The notes under the pieces were generated by a model, which saw only the letters and a list, made by a program, of their open reading frames with translations, was not told where the DNA came from and did not search any database. 64,000 bases of DNA, taken from the NCBI GenBank assembly GCA_951799405.1, contig OX637350.1, positions 10,215,852 to 10,279,851 of the forward strand, given 5' to 3'. Shown piece by piece: positions 52,030 through 62,534 of the stretch. The DNA is from Agapetus fuscipes. Lineage: Eukaryota; Arthropoda; Insecta; Trichoptera; Glossosomatidae. Position 1 is the first letter of the stretch; each line of letters begins with the position of its first letter. The position numbers were made by a program, and so were the translations under genes.

Positions 52030-52220
52030 TTTACGAGTAAAATGGCCGAATCACCTGAACTAATCTCCGACATTTTATTTTCCAAATTAGTTTGTAACAA
52101 GCTTGATAAATCGCTCACAAGTTTCGACTGCAAATTACCAACGATAGAGAAATAACTTGGACCGGGCGTTGCGAACTAAGTTGAACTACGAATCTCTCCT
52201 AGCTCTGCAGATTGTACGTC
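52030..52220. promoter_or_regulatory. Non-repetitive island
   Basis: ATGGCCGAATCACC, ATCTCCGACATTTTATTTTCC, TGATAAATCGCTCAC, GGACCGGGCGTTGCG. No family match; enhancer-like by contrast with its flanks. Confidence 0.3.
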
Positions 52221-52726
52221 GAATTTAATACTTTCAATTATATTACTTTTCTTCTTAAAGTTACAAAGCCAAGTAAAAAAACATTATTCGATTCTCATGA
52301 AATAAAAGCCTAAATTTATAAAAACCTGAGGATGGTAATATGATGAATAACGTTTGCAATTTGTTACATAAGAATAGTGAAAATGAACAGTGTTACGATG
52401 GTAGAATATCTTGAATTTTATTTAATGGCTATATGGGTAGTCACGTATTGCACCATGCGCATGACTAGGCTGGAATAAATATATATTATCGTTATTATGA
52501 AATGGTTGTGTGTATTTATAAAAAATGTGTAAAAAAACATTTTATTGTTTTATTTTGTAAGCACCTGTTTTTTTTTTGATAATCAGGTGTGGTCATCAAC
52601 CATTTATGAAAATCAAAATTCTACAACTATGCCAATAAAATAATTTAATTATTACCTACATGTTCTACAAGTTCCTCTCTTATTTGTACTTCGTAGAACT
52701 TAAATGTACCTACGTAAACTTTATCG

Positions 52727-52748
52727 TTTGAAAATACCGGGCCTTAGA
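52727..52748. repeat. MITE-P end fragment
   Basis: GAAAATACCGGGCCTTAG matches the right terminus of MITE-P; the rest is absent. Confidence 0.55.
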
Positions 52749-52829
52749 GTCGGTGGTGGAGTTTACTATGCTATATTATCTTGGAATTGTTATATTCCTG
52801 GTACGCTACCAATTTCTAAATAAAAAATG

Positions 52830-53000
52830 TCTTGTTTGCTTAGAGGCCGCTCAAGTAAATAACTTAATTCTGTATACAATTAGTCAAATCATTATCCAGA
52901 CTTGGCGGGCAATTTCCTAATACTCGCGTACTTAATCTCACGCTAGATTGATTGCCACGGAATTTCTCAATCATTAAACATCAACTGGTATGTTGGTTCA
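52830..53000. promoter_or_regulatory. Non-repetitive island with ATTAG/TGATTG sites
   Basis: AGAGGCCGCTCAAGTAAATAA (CAAGTAAATA is forkhead-like), ACAATTAGTCAAATCATTATC, TTGGCGGGCAATTTCC, TAGATTGATTGCCACGG. Enhancer-like. Confidence 0.35.
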
Positions 53001-53332
53001 TTGTTAAATAATATATACTTGCATGATGTACAAGAAAATAATTCCATTAGCTTATGTATGAGACGAGTCGTATGGAATGAAATACGGCAATCAATGATTT
53101 TTTAACGCGAAATAAATTAATGGACATGATGATAAAATGGTTTTCTTCGTTTATATATATATATTTTTTATTTTTCAGAAAAAAAACAAAATTGCCGCTT
53201 TTATTTTTATACGACTCAAATATAACATACGTTTACAAACAATATATGTTTGGTCCCATTCAGGGTTAATTAATTGTCCACTGCAAGGCCATTAAATAAA
53301 ATCCCGATTAATTTTGTAGCATCTATAATATT

Positions 53333-53472
53333 ATCTGTAATCTTAGATGCAAGGATATATTAAAATTCAAGATTCATATTTAATGCACGCCTACGTCAGA
53401 CACGTGTTAGTTCGTGCTCACTTAGTGCGCATGTGTGCGTATCTACTAAATAAAAACGGAAACCTCAATCTT
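53333..53472 (-). repeat. Family L tail half
   Basis: TGTAATCTTAGATGCAAGG, TTTAATGCACGCC, AGACACGTGTTAGTTCG, GTGCGCATGTG. The 5' half is missing. Confidence 0.65.
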
Positions 53473-54119
53473 GCTTTAAGATGACAAAGCTATATCAAGA
53501 ACAACGAAGGTAAAATTTTAACATTTTTACTCAAAAGTAACAAATTTTGACGTGCACCGAAAAACGAAAAAAAAATAGAGTATGTTATGGTGAACCTCCT
53601 AGACCCCAAACCTGTAACCTAAGCCCGGGGCAATTCTACATTAGGACGCCAGACTAGAAGATATTTTTTTCAAACCAGAGATACCTACATCCATCAGTAA
53701 AAAACGAACCATTTTCGTCAGGTGTTGGATGCATTAGTTTTTTATTTGTTACAATTTACAATACTACTGAGACGAAATACAGACAATAAACGTATGGTTA
53801 CGAATATGTAATTGTGTGTTTTGATTATCTGTGTTAGTGTCTGTGATAAAGTCTGTGAAGTCTCTAGATGTTAGGTACTCAAATAATTTATGTTTGAAAT
53901 TGTGCGAGATTTCTCGAGTGTTTTATGATCTAGTAAAGTCTCGCATGTTCCAATTCTCAATGATTCGAGAATCATCTTTAGCCTTAGGTACCATAGATAC
54001 GGACCAAAGCTCCCTGTGGCCAGAGAAGCCAATCGAGTGATGAGGTAATGTGACTCTGTATGCGAACCGTATCTGAAATAAATTGTGTAAAAATAAATCA
54101 CCGCAATTCTAATTGAATT
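53473..54119. other. Spacer, no gene seen
   Basis: Frames at 53831-54101 lie on opposite strands over the same DNA and lack splice context. GAACCTCCTAGACCCC...AAGCCCGGGGC (53593-53630) is slightly GC-richer. Confidence 0.3.
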
Positions 54120-54358
54120 CTAATCTAATCTAATCTAAGCTAGCAAGGATATATACCATTTAAGATTTACATTAAATGCATTCCCACAAGCAGACATGTA
54201 TAATTTCGCGCTAACACATGCCGCATGTGTACCTAAATTATAAGAACCCATCTCAAATGAACATAAGCCCTGCAACTCTTGCCGTCCTTCCCTGAGACAG
54301 GGGTGACATTGGCAAAGTGAACCATTTCTTCACAGTATGGGTGGTCAGCCGCATACTA
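54120..54358 (-). repeat. Family L unit (TCTAA tail)
   Basis: (TCTAA)n tail, AGCAGACATGTATAATTTCG, CATGCCGCATGTG, CTTGCCGTCC, GGTGGTCAGCCGCATAC. Stops a few bases short of the 5' boundary. Closest to the UTR of the LINE at 2506-2765. Confidence 0.85.
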
Positions 54359-54514
54359 AAAATAATAACAGAATATATTTATTCTTCTTCATTATGGTGA
54401 TTTCCCGCGATGAGCAGTGGCGCCAGTGTCATGTTGATGTATATAGACCTAAACGTGTACCTAAATTTCTGAATGAAGTCCGCACGTGATTTGGCATAGA
54501 CAATATTGCGTCAT

Positions 54515-54600
54515 CACTCAGGCGAGTTGCTAGGGAAAAGATCGATTGCTAAGGACGGCAGTTCCATACAAAAATTTACGTTTGCTCGCCAAGAAAAAAG
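54515..54600. repeat. CRE-MITE copy, short
   Basis: ATTGCGTCATCAC, CGAGTTGCTAGGGAAAAG, GATTGCTAAGGACGGC, ACGTTTGCTCGCC. Confidence 0.6.
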
Positions 54601-55166
54601 TTTTAAATTAAAAAATACTCCGATCTCATTTCAAGCATAAATTAATTTAAAAACACTTAGATTAAGATAATCTAGTTCATTCAATAATCAATATTCTAGC
54701 AATCAATCTAATCGCACTACAATTATGCTTTCTGAATAAACTATATTATTCTAAACTGTGTTTAATGGGCCAATATAATAACTCCCATGTTATAAAACAA
54801 TAAGCAATTTTACAAAGTTGAGATCAAAGGATTATAATAACAGGTAAATTAAATATCAATAAATGCTAATTACTCTTGAATCTTAAATGTTAATATACCC
54901 TTGAAACTTAGATTAAAGATAAATTCTAGCATGTAAGTATCTACTTGTATAGTTTTTTTTAAGTAGCCATGACATTTTAAAGCACACATAGGGAAATCAG
55001 GGAAAATGATTTTTTTACAAAACTTATCCACGTTTTTTTTAAAGTTGAACCATCAAAAAATTTTTTTTGTATGAAATTCATAAATTAAGTGATGTTTTTA
55101 ATACAGTTATTTGGAGTTGAAAATCTTAATATGTATTACGGTCTCTTCTATAATCCATCTACAATA

Positions 55167-55235
55167 ATTTAAGTTGCAAAGATATGTCAACATTCCATTG
55201 CCAACAAGCAGACACGTGTAAGTTTACGATATTAT
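55167..55235 (-). repeat. Family L tail fragment
   Basis: AATTTAAGTTGCAAAGATATG, CCAACAAGCAGACACGTG, TAAGTTTACG. Confidence 0.6.
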
Positions 55236-55344
55236 GTAAACGCTGAATTTATACTTTTTTTTTTCAAATAAATATAAACCCAGAACTTTAGCTGGCTTTA
55301 TTTTTTGTTTCTTCTAAACTAATCTAGTCGATAATATTTTGGAT

Positions 55345-55470
55345 GGTTGGTGCATTAACACTGAAAATTCATCTTATCTTTAGTTATTCAAACACTGTTT
55401 TATTTTCACTCTTTATTATTTAATTATTTGGACACAAACGTTTTCGACTACACAGTAATCATCATCAGGT
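55345..55470 (-). mobile_element. Penelope-like fragment with canonical CTGATGA core
   Basis: The minus strand at 55467-55436 reads CTGATGA, T, GATTAC, TGT, GTAGTC, GAAAACG: intact hammerhead CTGATGA and GAAA, a 6-bp stem with one G-T pair, and one extra T. The flank AACACTGTTTTATTTTCAC and TGAAAATTCAT match the arms at 3349-3666. Confidence 0.7.
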
Positions 55471-55520
55471 AATAAAAGAATTATCTAGATAATTCTTTAA
55501 TTTTTATTTTAAATTAAAGA

Positions 55521-55719
55521 TAATCTAATCTAAGTTGCAAAGATATGTTACATTGGAGATTCATATTACATGCATTCCAACAACCAGACACGTACAAGTT
55601 CGCGCTTGCACATGCCTCATGTGAACCTACAACATAAAAACCAAATCTCAAATGGACATACACCCTGCAACTCTTGCCGTCCTTCCCTGAAACAGGGGTG
55701 ACATTGGCAAAGTGAACCT
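55521..55719 (-). repeat. Family L unit lacking the 5' end
   Basis: TAATCTAATCTAAG tail, ACGTACAAGTTCGCGC, CTTGCCGTCC, GGTGACATTGGCAAAGTGAACC; interrupted at 55719. It directly follows the Penelope-like fragment. Confidence 0.8.
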
Positions 55720-56119
55720 TTCTTCATTCCTGAAAAGTTTTACGGCTTGTATAGAGTTAGGCTCACTGACGCCATTTATTTTCCGCAAAAAAGTATACAA
55801 ATAGTCCCTTGTGAATGTGTTTGTGAAGTAAGTACATGATTTTTTTTCCAAAAAGAATTAGAAGTAAATTAAACAGGCAGAAAAGTGTAAGAAAAAAGAA
55901 ATGAAGGTGTCGAAAATTATCATAACTCAAAATTCAACCATAAAAGTACACATCGCTTGTCTGATGCACTGTGGTCACAACTAAAATAAATAACCTGAAA
56001 TTACTAAGGCATGTGGACGCGTGAAACTGCTTCAATTATATGGCATCGGAAACGCATTGGATTAGAACCGAGGGAGGAACAAGGTAGACCGGACAGGGAA
56101 CTTCAAGAGCAATAAATAA

Positions 56120-56640
56120 ATAAACATTAGGATGATTTATTTGGTAAGCGCTGTTTTTGTGTGAATCACACCCCTCTGCGAGCTTGGTTACTATAGAAAG
56201 CGCCAATTTTCAAGCAAGACCTTTTCCTTTACTTATAGGTTGGTATGAGGCTGACCACCCATACTGTAAAAATATGGTTCACTTTGCCAATGTCACCCCT
56301 GTTTCAGGGAAGGTCGGCAAGAGTTGCAGGGCTTTTGTTCATTTCAGATTGGGTTTTTATATTGTAGGTCCACATGCGGTGTTAGCGCGAAATTATGCGT
56401 GTCTGCTTGTGGGAATCCATTATGAATCTCAAATGATATATATCTTTGCAACTTAGATTTAGATTAGATTATACCCAGTTGCTGTAAGGCTGAATGGATC
56501 TTTGGAGATCGATCTTTGATAAAGGCATATAAATTCTTCAACCCAGCGAAGAGCATATTATTTGAAAATATAAATGATACATTTTTTTGTGCTCCAGCGG
56601 GAATCGAGTCCGGAGCGGTAACCGCTAGACTAAGAACCAA
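56120..56640 (-). mobile_element. SINE-A split by a family L unit
   Basis: Left part to CAAGCAAGACC (56221) and right part from ACCCAGTTGCTG (56472) join to the AAGACCCAGTTGCTG of intact copies such as 9184-9432. The tRNA head (GGGAATCGAGTCCGGAG as plus strand) is at about 56598-56640. Confidence 0.85.
56224..56471 (+). mobile_element. Family L unit inserted in SINE-A
   Basis: Begins TTCCTTTACTTATAGG, the fixed boundary, and ends in a TTAGATTAGATTAT tail. Only ACC can be assigned to a duplication. Little diverged. Confidence 0.9.
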
Positions 56641-57054
56641 TCAAGAAACCTTGTACACTCTATCTTACCTATAGGTGCTGATTTTGTACAAAATAAAAGT
56701 TTACACCAGTGTAGAAGACACTACAAAACATCGATTATTCAACATTCGCTAGCTATTACATCAAAATAAATATTGCATACCTAAATATTGTGTAACTAAA
56801 TCATATCTTTGAATTCCACGATTCGCAGCCCCTGATATTAGTGTACGCACGGTGTCCATTTAAACTTTGACGTTTCGACCCTCTCTGCGTCGGCGCTCCT
56901 CCTGTCTAATTCTAGTGGCAGCCCTGACAACCGCGACCGCGACTGTGGCAACCCTGCAAGCGTGAAACAATGAGGGGAGGGCATCAACATAATAATTTAT
57001 ATTGTAAAGAAAATCTCATTTTCGGCGGGCAAACATCACTGGTATTTGAACTGG

Positions 57055-57150
57055 TAAAAAAATAATGGTTTGCTTTTCCCTAGCAACTCGGCCATGTGAA
57101 ATTATATTTTTTTGTCTTACGTATTTGGTATTTTAGTAGTTGGTTCAATC
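57055..57150. repeat. CRE-MITE part
   Basis: GCTTTTCCCTAGCAACTCGG, CCATGTGAAATTATATTTTTT. The right terminus is missing. Confidence 0.55.
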
Positions 57151-57429
57151 CACATGAAAACGAGTTTTCGTTTTCATGAGAAATCTTTTGTGAGTCAATT
57201 TCATGCAATATTCATTTTATTATCAGGTTTTGCTTCCTTGTAAAAGCACATTATTCTTTCTTGGACTTTCGCATTGAAAGTGGATGTCCTTTCTGTTGTC
57301 CGGTCAAGAGGTTACACTATATTATATATTTGTAGCTTAGTTGCATTGTTTTTATCCTCATATTCCTTTCCAGGCATTTCGTTCTGAAACTCTAAGCCTA
57401 ACCGATTGAGCTATCGATCGGAATAAAAT

Positions 57430-57600
57430 TATCGATTATTATGATCCCATCTGCGCCCTTCTGCGTACCAGCTGACGTTGCTGTAGGGTTGTTCCACCCC
57501 GATCGATCGGCCGACCAATAATTCCCGATCGCCGCGTTTGATGAATCGCCCTTTTAGGGGTCGACACATCACTACAGCGTGAGAAACAAGAGCCATTACA
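57430..57600. promoter_or_regulatory. GC-richer unique island
   Basis: GTACCAGCTGACGTTGC, CCCCGATCGATCGGCCGACC, CCCGATCGCCGCGTTTG, TTTTAGGGGTCGACAC. CGATCG repeated; no repeat-family match. Confidence 0.3.
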
Positions 57601-58199
57601 AAATGATTATCCTAAATTACTATTGATCCACAACAAAACCCAAAAAAGGGAAGTTCTTTTGATTAAATTTTGAATGAAACACAGAAAATTATGACGCCAT
57701 TTCGTTTTTTATTTGCGTTACTTTTTACCTCAATTTTTTTTTTTAATACCTTTGTACCATGTTTGTATCTACGAGTAGTTTAGTCTACCTACATCATTTT
57801 CCATTCAAACGTTTTAGTGAATATTTTTTCTAATACCCATCGTTTAAAAAAAATGTAAAACAGCAAAAAAAAGAGTTTTTTGTTTGTCAATTGACAGTAG
57901 GTATGTATGTTAATACATAAAATAACATTTTCTAAACTATATTCGCAAGAATATAACAGCTTCTTGATGTTATATTTTAATTTAAAAAAAAAATGCTATT
58001 TGTGTTCAGACTCACAACTCAGTGGAGACTTACGAAATTATAAAAAAAAAACAAATAAAATAGTAATCAAGAATAACTCACGGTAAATTGATCAAAATGT
58101 AACTTTAGGTAGGAAAGAAATCATGAAAAATTACAGTTTTCGGTAAAATTGGGCATAAGTGTCATTTTATTGATTTCCCAGTGTCCGTGTCGTATACTA

Positions 58200-58395
58200 G
58201 TTATCCAAATAAACGCGGGTTAATTAGGTAAGGGCATGTCAAATGATTTATATTCCCCTGCCGGTTTCACATTTTCCAAATCGCTTTCCCAATTCACTCT
58301 CCACTCCTCTCCACTGTCGGCGATCATTAAAATGTCACTCGACATGGCAGCCGGGATCGGGTGGCGGCTCTAGCGACACTGTTTAATTCCTGAAC
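58200..58395. promoter_or_regulatory. Non-repetitive island with TTAATTA
   Basis: CGCGGGTTAATTAGGTAAGG, CCCCTGCCGGTTTCAC, GTCGGCGATCATTAAAATG, GGCAGCCGGGATCGGGTGG. Enhancer-like. Confidence 0.35.
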
Positions 58396-58520
58396 AAAGG
58401 CCCCCCCATCGGTCCCCTCGTCCCCCCATTTGCCCCTTTACCCCTTCCTTATACCCCCCTCATTTGTCCTCTAGTCTCCTTATTTGTCCCCCATCTCCCC
58501 ACTTGTCCTCTCATCGTGTC
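58396..58520. repeat. Pyrimidine-rich minisatellite, left part
   Basis: CCCCTCGTCCCCCCATTTGC, CCCCCCTCATTTGTCC, CTCCTTATTTGTCCCCC. Same words as 58921-59105; the two parts are separated by the SINE-A at 58553-58917. Confidence 0.75.
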
Positions 58521-58552
58521 TCTTTGAAAATTAAGTAATGAATTAATATTAG

Positions 58553-58917
58553 GTTGGTTTATTTATAGAGTGATGTTTTTGCTTGAATCTTACCTCAAGA
58601 GCCCGCTGAATGTTCGGTCCTCGATAGTCAGAGCAAACTTCCTAGCAAGACCCAGTTTCTGTACAGCTAGATGAACTTTTATGAACGGTCTGTTGATAAT
58701 GGTATATATTTATCACCTAAGCAAAGAGTATTTTTAAATTTCATTGATTATAGAGGATTTCATTGATTATATCTTTCATATTAATTTTTAGAAATGTAAC
58801 AAACTTTGTTTTATGATTTATTAAAATGACGCAATAATAAAAATGATGCGTATTGTGATCGAACTCAACTCCGATTAGGTACGAGTTGTAGTGTTAACCA
58901 CTGGATTATGATTGGTC
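58553..58917 (-). mobile_element. SINE-A copy inside the pyrimidine-rich minisatellite
   Basis: TTAGGTTGGTTTATTTATAG, CGAGGACCGAAC-type body (plus: GTTCGGTCCTCG), AAGACCCAGTTTCTG, then a decayed head at 58862-58910 whose complement reads CCAGTGGTTAACAC and GAGTTGAGTTCGATC. About 110 bp of extra AT-rich sequence sits before the head (58740-58850). Confidence 0.7.
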
Positions 58918-58920
58918 TAG

Positions 58921-59105
58921 ATCACCTCATCTGTCCTCCGTTAACACCTCATTTGTCTCCACATTATATCTCCTTTACCTCCTCATTTGTCCCCCCATAT
59001 ATCCCCTTCACCTCCTCATTTGTCCCCTCATATATCCCCTTCACCTCCTCATTTGTCCCCTCATATTTCCTCTTCACCCCCTCATTTGTCCCTCACCCTT
59101 ACAGG
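58921..59105. repeat. Pyrimidine-rich minisatellite, right part, about 33-bp unit
   Basis: Repeated ATATCCCCTTCACCTCC then TCATTTGTCCCC from about 58965 to 59100. One strand is almost pure pyrimidine. The Pro/Ser/Phe-rich frame at 58908-59150 is its translation and not a gene. Confidence 0.85.
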
Positions 59106-59215
59106 CCGACAAAGCTCGACGGGCGAGTAATTACTGCAAGAGTCGATTAATTGACAAACGACACCAGGCAGACAGAGTCGGCCTTAGAATTAGGCCATTT
59201 CGTTTTGTCGTTTAT
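59106..59215. promoter_or_regulatory. Unique segment with two homeodomain-type sites
   Basis: GACGGGCGAGTAATTACTGC and GAGTCGATTAATTGACAAACG 20 bp apart, then CCAGGCAGACAGAGTCGGCC. Dense TAATTA/ATTAATT pairing is common in insect enhancers. Confidence 0.35.
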
Positions 59216-60189
59216 TCAAATCTGACGTGGGAAGAGTTGTGTTTTTGAAAACATCTAAAATTTGACCAAAAATACAATCCTTAATTTTTTTTATTTTGAA
59301 CAATTGGCTTGATTTGGTGTAGACAAAATAACAGCTCTGCGACATCTTCTTATTTGTCTTAGGCCCCTAGGTTTTCAAAATTATAACATGTTTAATGACT
59401 CGACACATTTGAAATAGCGGGGGGAGGGGGGGAGGGCGTCGGACAGAACAGTCAGCCATAATTTCAATAATATATTATGTAGATACTCGTAGATTGAAAA
59501 TACATGAAATCGCTACGTACCTTCTTCATTAAGGACAGCAGCTGTCGACGGCGTATATTTAACAATGCTGTAAAGTAAAATAAAAATCCCTGATAATCGG
59601 GAATCTATTTTTTCTTTACTTCTGACGTCACGTATCAGAGGGATATTTTGAATGTGCTGCATTCATGGCATGTGTTATGAAAGGACTAATTGGACATGGT
59701 AGTGACCAAATTATATTTTCATTCCCTAGAGCGTACTAAAACTGGTCATAACCTACACGCGTAGAACAATAATTTTGAAGTATAGTTTTACATGCAAAAG
59801 TGTCTTTAATTAAAATAGATTATCCATTAAATACATTCCAAATTTATGACAATCTGCGCTAGGTACACCGCCATGTTTACACATTGCTAAACATTATGTT
59901 GGTCGTATTTTTGTATGTAAATTTCGCTAATAAACAATGCCATAATGGCCGACTTGATATTGAACAACTCTATTATCGTAAAATAATTCAATTTACTTGT
60001 CAGATATTGCATGCATTTTGCAATAAATTCAAAAACCGCACACCGCCGTGTAGGGGAATTCAATTATTTAGGATGGCAGGTAGGTATGTAAGGTACAAAA
60101 TACCTACCGGGAAAATAATATTTCAATGCTGGCAACACCGCGGTGTCGCGTGTCGTTCTAAATTCGAACTGATAATGCAATCAAACAAA

Positions 60190-60420
60190 CGAACGTCACT
60201 TTTTGGAACACATTATTCTTTTTAAATTGCATTTCCGAGAAGATGGCGTTGTTTATCGCGTTCGGCGCCAGACTCGACGTGAAATGATTCTGTTCGCGAT
60301 TCGCTTCCCGGGCGGGCCTTTGTGTATTTAAACAATATCGCATTTTGTGTCTGTTTTAATAAATATTTTTATTATCCCATTTAAAAGATCACATCATTTC
60401 CCACGACCGCGAAACAAAGA
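60190..60420. promoter_or_regulatory. GC-richer unique island
   Basis: GAGAAGATGGCGTTGTTTATCG, CGTTCGGCGCCAGACTCG, TTCGCGATTCGCTTCCCGGG, CGGGCCTTTGTGTATTTAAAC. The GTATTTAAAC word is forkhead-like. No repeat match. Confidence 0.35.
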
Positions 60421-60533
60421 TGAAATTAAATAGTACCTACCTACCGACCGACCAATGTCATTTGAACATAATTAATTAATGATATTATATACATACTTAT
60501 CGACCAATATTTACAAAAATGTGTAGGCTTAGA

Positions 60534-60600
60534 ATGGAGTCGGCACAAAATGGGAAAATTTTTGACATCACTAGACTATATAGGTTGCTACGGAAATAGC
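60534..60600. repeat. CRE-MITE copy, short
   Basis: GAATGGAGTCGGCACAAAATG, TTTGACATCACTAG, GGTTGCTACGGAAATAGC. Confidence 0.6.
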
Positions 60601-60769
60601 TAACGAAACATGTCTATTTTGTTTCATAAGAATCCAAATCAGTAACAATCCTAGAGAAATTTGAAATTTGAATATTTGTTTCAGTTCATACGTATACGAT
60701 GATACATACTAAAGATACCATCAAATAAAATTAGTTGTCCTTCGGAAAAGACTTTACTCAAAATTGACT

Positions 60770-60900
60770 CGACAGAGATTCCTTTTGCACGCAGCCGGGT
60801 TTCTAGAATAAAGGCAAATTTAGATTTTGTTTTTGGTTGCTAAGGACCCTAGTCACATAGGTCGGTGACGAAAAAAATATAATTTAAAAGAAAATGCTGA
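60770..60900. mobile_element. CRE-MITE copy
   Basis: AATTGACTCGACAG, GCAGCCGGGTTTCTAG, TTTGGTTGCTAAGGACCC, AGTCACATAGGTCGGTGACG, ending TGCTGAGTCT: both inverted ends visible. Confidence 0.7.
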
Positions 60901-61109
60901 GTCTATTTGTGCTATTCAAATGATTGTGGCCACGAAATAAAATAATAATGAGAAGAAAAAAAATACGTTAATTTTTTCATTTATTTATTTAACATTTACA
61001 AACCATGAAATTTTTTGATGTTCCTTTACTTGGATATTAATTAGGCCCCCATTTTTAAATACATCACAAAAGATGAAAGGTGTTTTTGAATTAGCTATAA
61101 TTATCTATG

Positions 61110-61290
61110 CCTTTTAGGGCGGATCAATTAGCCTAGATGTGCCCGGGGCTGTTTTTTTATACCTACCAGTTTTGATTAAAACTCCCCATTTTTATTTTTA
61201 AAATCCCGAGTCGACTCGTTAAGAGGGAGCTCTTTGTTTTAGCGGCGCTATTCATAAATCAATAGAATTAATAATTTCCTGAACCGAAAA
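61110..61290. promoter_or_regulatory. Non-repetitive island with ATTAGC and TTGATTAAAAC
   Basis: GGGCGGATCAATTAGCC, GTGCCCGGGGCTG, TCCCGAGTCGACTCG, GCGGCGCTATTCATAAATC. Enhancer-like. Confidence 0.35.
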
Positions 61291-61456
61291 ATATCCTTTT
61301 TTTATGTGCAATAAAATATATATCTACTTTTTGTCTGTATAATTAAGCGTAGCTTCTGAATAATTTCCTATTGTAATGGACTCTAAACTGACGTAAAGAA
61401 AATTGTGACGTCATACGGTACCTACGGTTGCTAGGGAAATGGCAAACAAAATTCGC

Positions 61457-61960
61457 CACCTTAAAGGTAAAACTGAATATGTGCTGATTCGCTGATTTGG
61501 AGAAATCGTGGCTAAAACATGTTATTTTTTGTGACTTCTCACAGTAAGTCAGCGGTCGGGGAACCGAGGTAAATTACCCCAAATGGGGTAAAAATGTTTT
61601 TTTTGGGGTAATAATACTATTACATACTTACTATTTTCATGTTTTTATTTTAATTTCCGTGTAAATTAATTCAATAAATAATGTTTATTTCAATAAACAT
61701 TGATTGTCTTCTTTTAAAAATGGGGGGACGGGGTAATATCGATTTACGCAAAAATATTTAGGGGTAATGTTTAAAAAAGTTCCCCGACCGATGCAGTAAA
61801 TGAACTAATTATAAGGAAATACTCATGAAAAGCTTCTAAGCTACAGGATTTTCACACTTTTGTTGGTGTTTTTTCTCGAAGGAAATAATAAAAAGGTGCC
61901 TGTATCTGAGAAACCCATGTCAGCTTAATTTATCACTCATTCAGTTTTACTTTTAAGGTG
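61457..61960. mobile_element. MITE-C, middle of the nest
   Basis: Inverted ends CACCTTAAAGGTAAAACTGA and TCAGTTTTACTTTTAAGGTG. Internal GTGACTTCTCACAGTAAGT and, beyond the inner insertion, GAACTAATTATAAGG and AAGCTACAGGATTTTCAC follow the uninterrupted order in the inverse strand of 47340-47430. Confidence 0.85.
61550..61793. mobile_element. hAT-type miniature element, innermost of the nest
   Basis: Ends CAGCGGTCGGGGAACC and GTTCCCCGACCGATG, whose complement is CATCGGTCGGGGAAC: 15-bp inverted ends, one mismatch. Flanks CAGTAAGT (61542-61549) and CAGTAAAT (61794-61801) are an 8-bp duplication with one change, as in hAT. 244 bp, no coding. Confidence 0.9.
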
Positions 61961-62274
61961 TTGAAATATTATTTTATTGGCTGCTAAAGACTGTGACCCC
62001 ATACAAGTGTGACGTTTGCTCGCCAAAAAAAATCTAGATTCAAAATTGTGCTTAGTCCAATGGCTACATCTTCAAATTACGACGGTTTAAGAGGCCAGTT
62101 AGAAAAAAAATGACCGTTGTTTTTAAAATATGTTTCTTATACTTCATGGCCTTAGTAAATAAGTGACATTAATGGAAACTGTTTGAACTGTTTTTTTTCC
62201 TAAATTTAAAAACAACGGTAATTTTTTTGTAACCGGCCTCTTAATAGGAACCTAATAGTAAAGTTAGTAATACT

Positions 62275-62408
62275 AAGACCCGGTGTTTTCAACGTTAGCA
62301 TATTATGTGACTTTAAACTGATAAAAAAAACGACCCAGACGATTGACATAAGTGCGTCCGTTTCCCTCAGTATAAAATCGCCATGCTAACATTGAGAATA
62401 CCGGGCCT
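62275..62408. mobile_element. MITE-P copy
   Basis: AAGACCCGGTGTTTTCAACG at left, TGAGAATACCGGGCCTT at right, with inner mirrored CGTTAGCATATTATG and GCCATGCTAAC. GTTAGTAA lies 5 bp outside each end, possibly an eroded duplication. Confidence 0.8.
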
Positions 62409-62534
62409 TCAGGTTAGTAAAGTATTGAATACGTAGGATGATAACAATTGATAGGATAATGAAAGTATGCATTTTGGTACAAATAAGTTCACTGCTACGA
62501 AGCGCAATATAATTTTCTATTAAGAGTTTGTTCT

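Larger units (their letters stand above)
61377..62062. mobile_element. CRE-MITE, outermost of a three-level nest
   Basis: Left part: ATGGACTCTAAACTGACG, TTGTGACGTCATACGG, GGTTGCTAGGGAAATGGC. Right part (after 61960): TATTGGCTGCTAAAGACTG, CAAGTGTGACGTTTGCTCGCC, GTGCTTAGTCC. The halves join to the order of 46158-46292 (inverted). MITE-C interrupts it. Confidence 0.8.

Noticed and set aside
58908..59150. 80-codon Pro/Phe/Ser repeat protein
   Set aside because: Translation of the pyrimidine-rich minisatellite.
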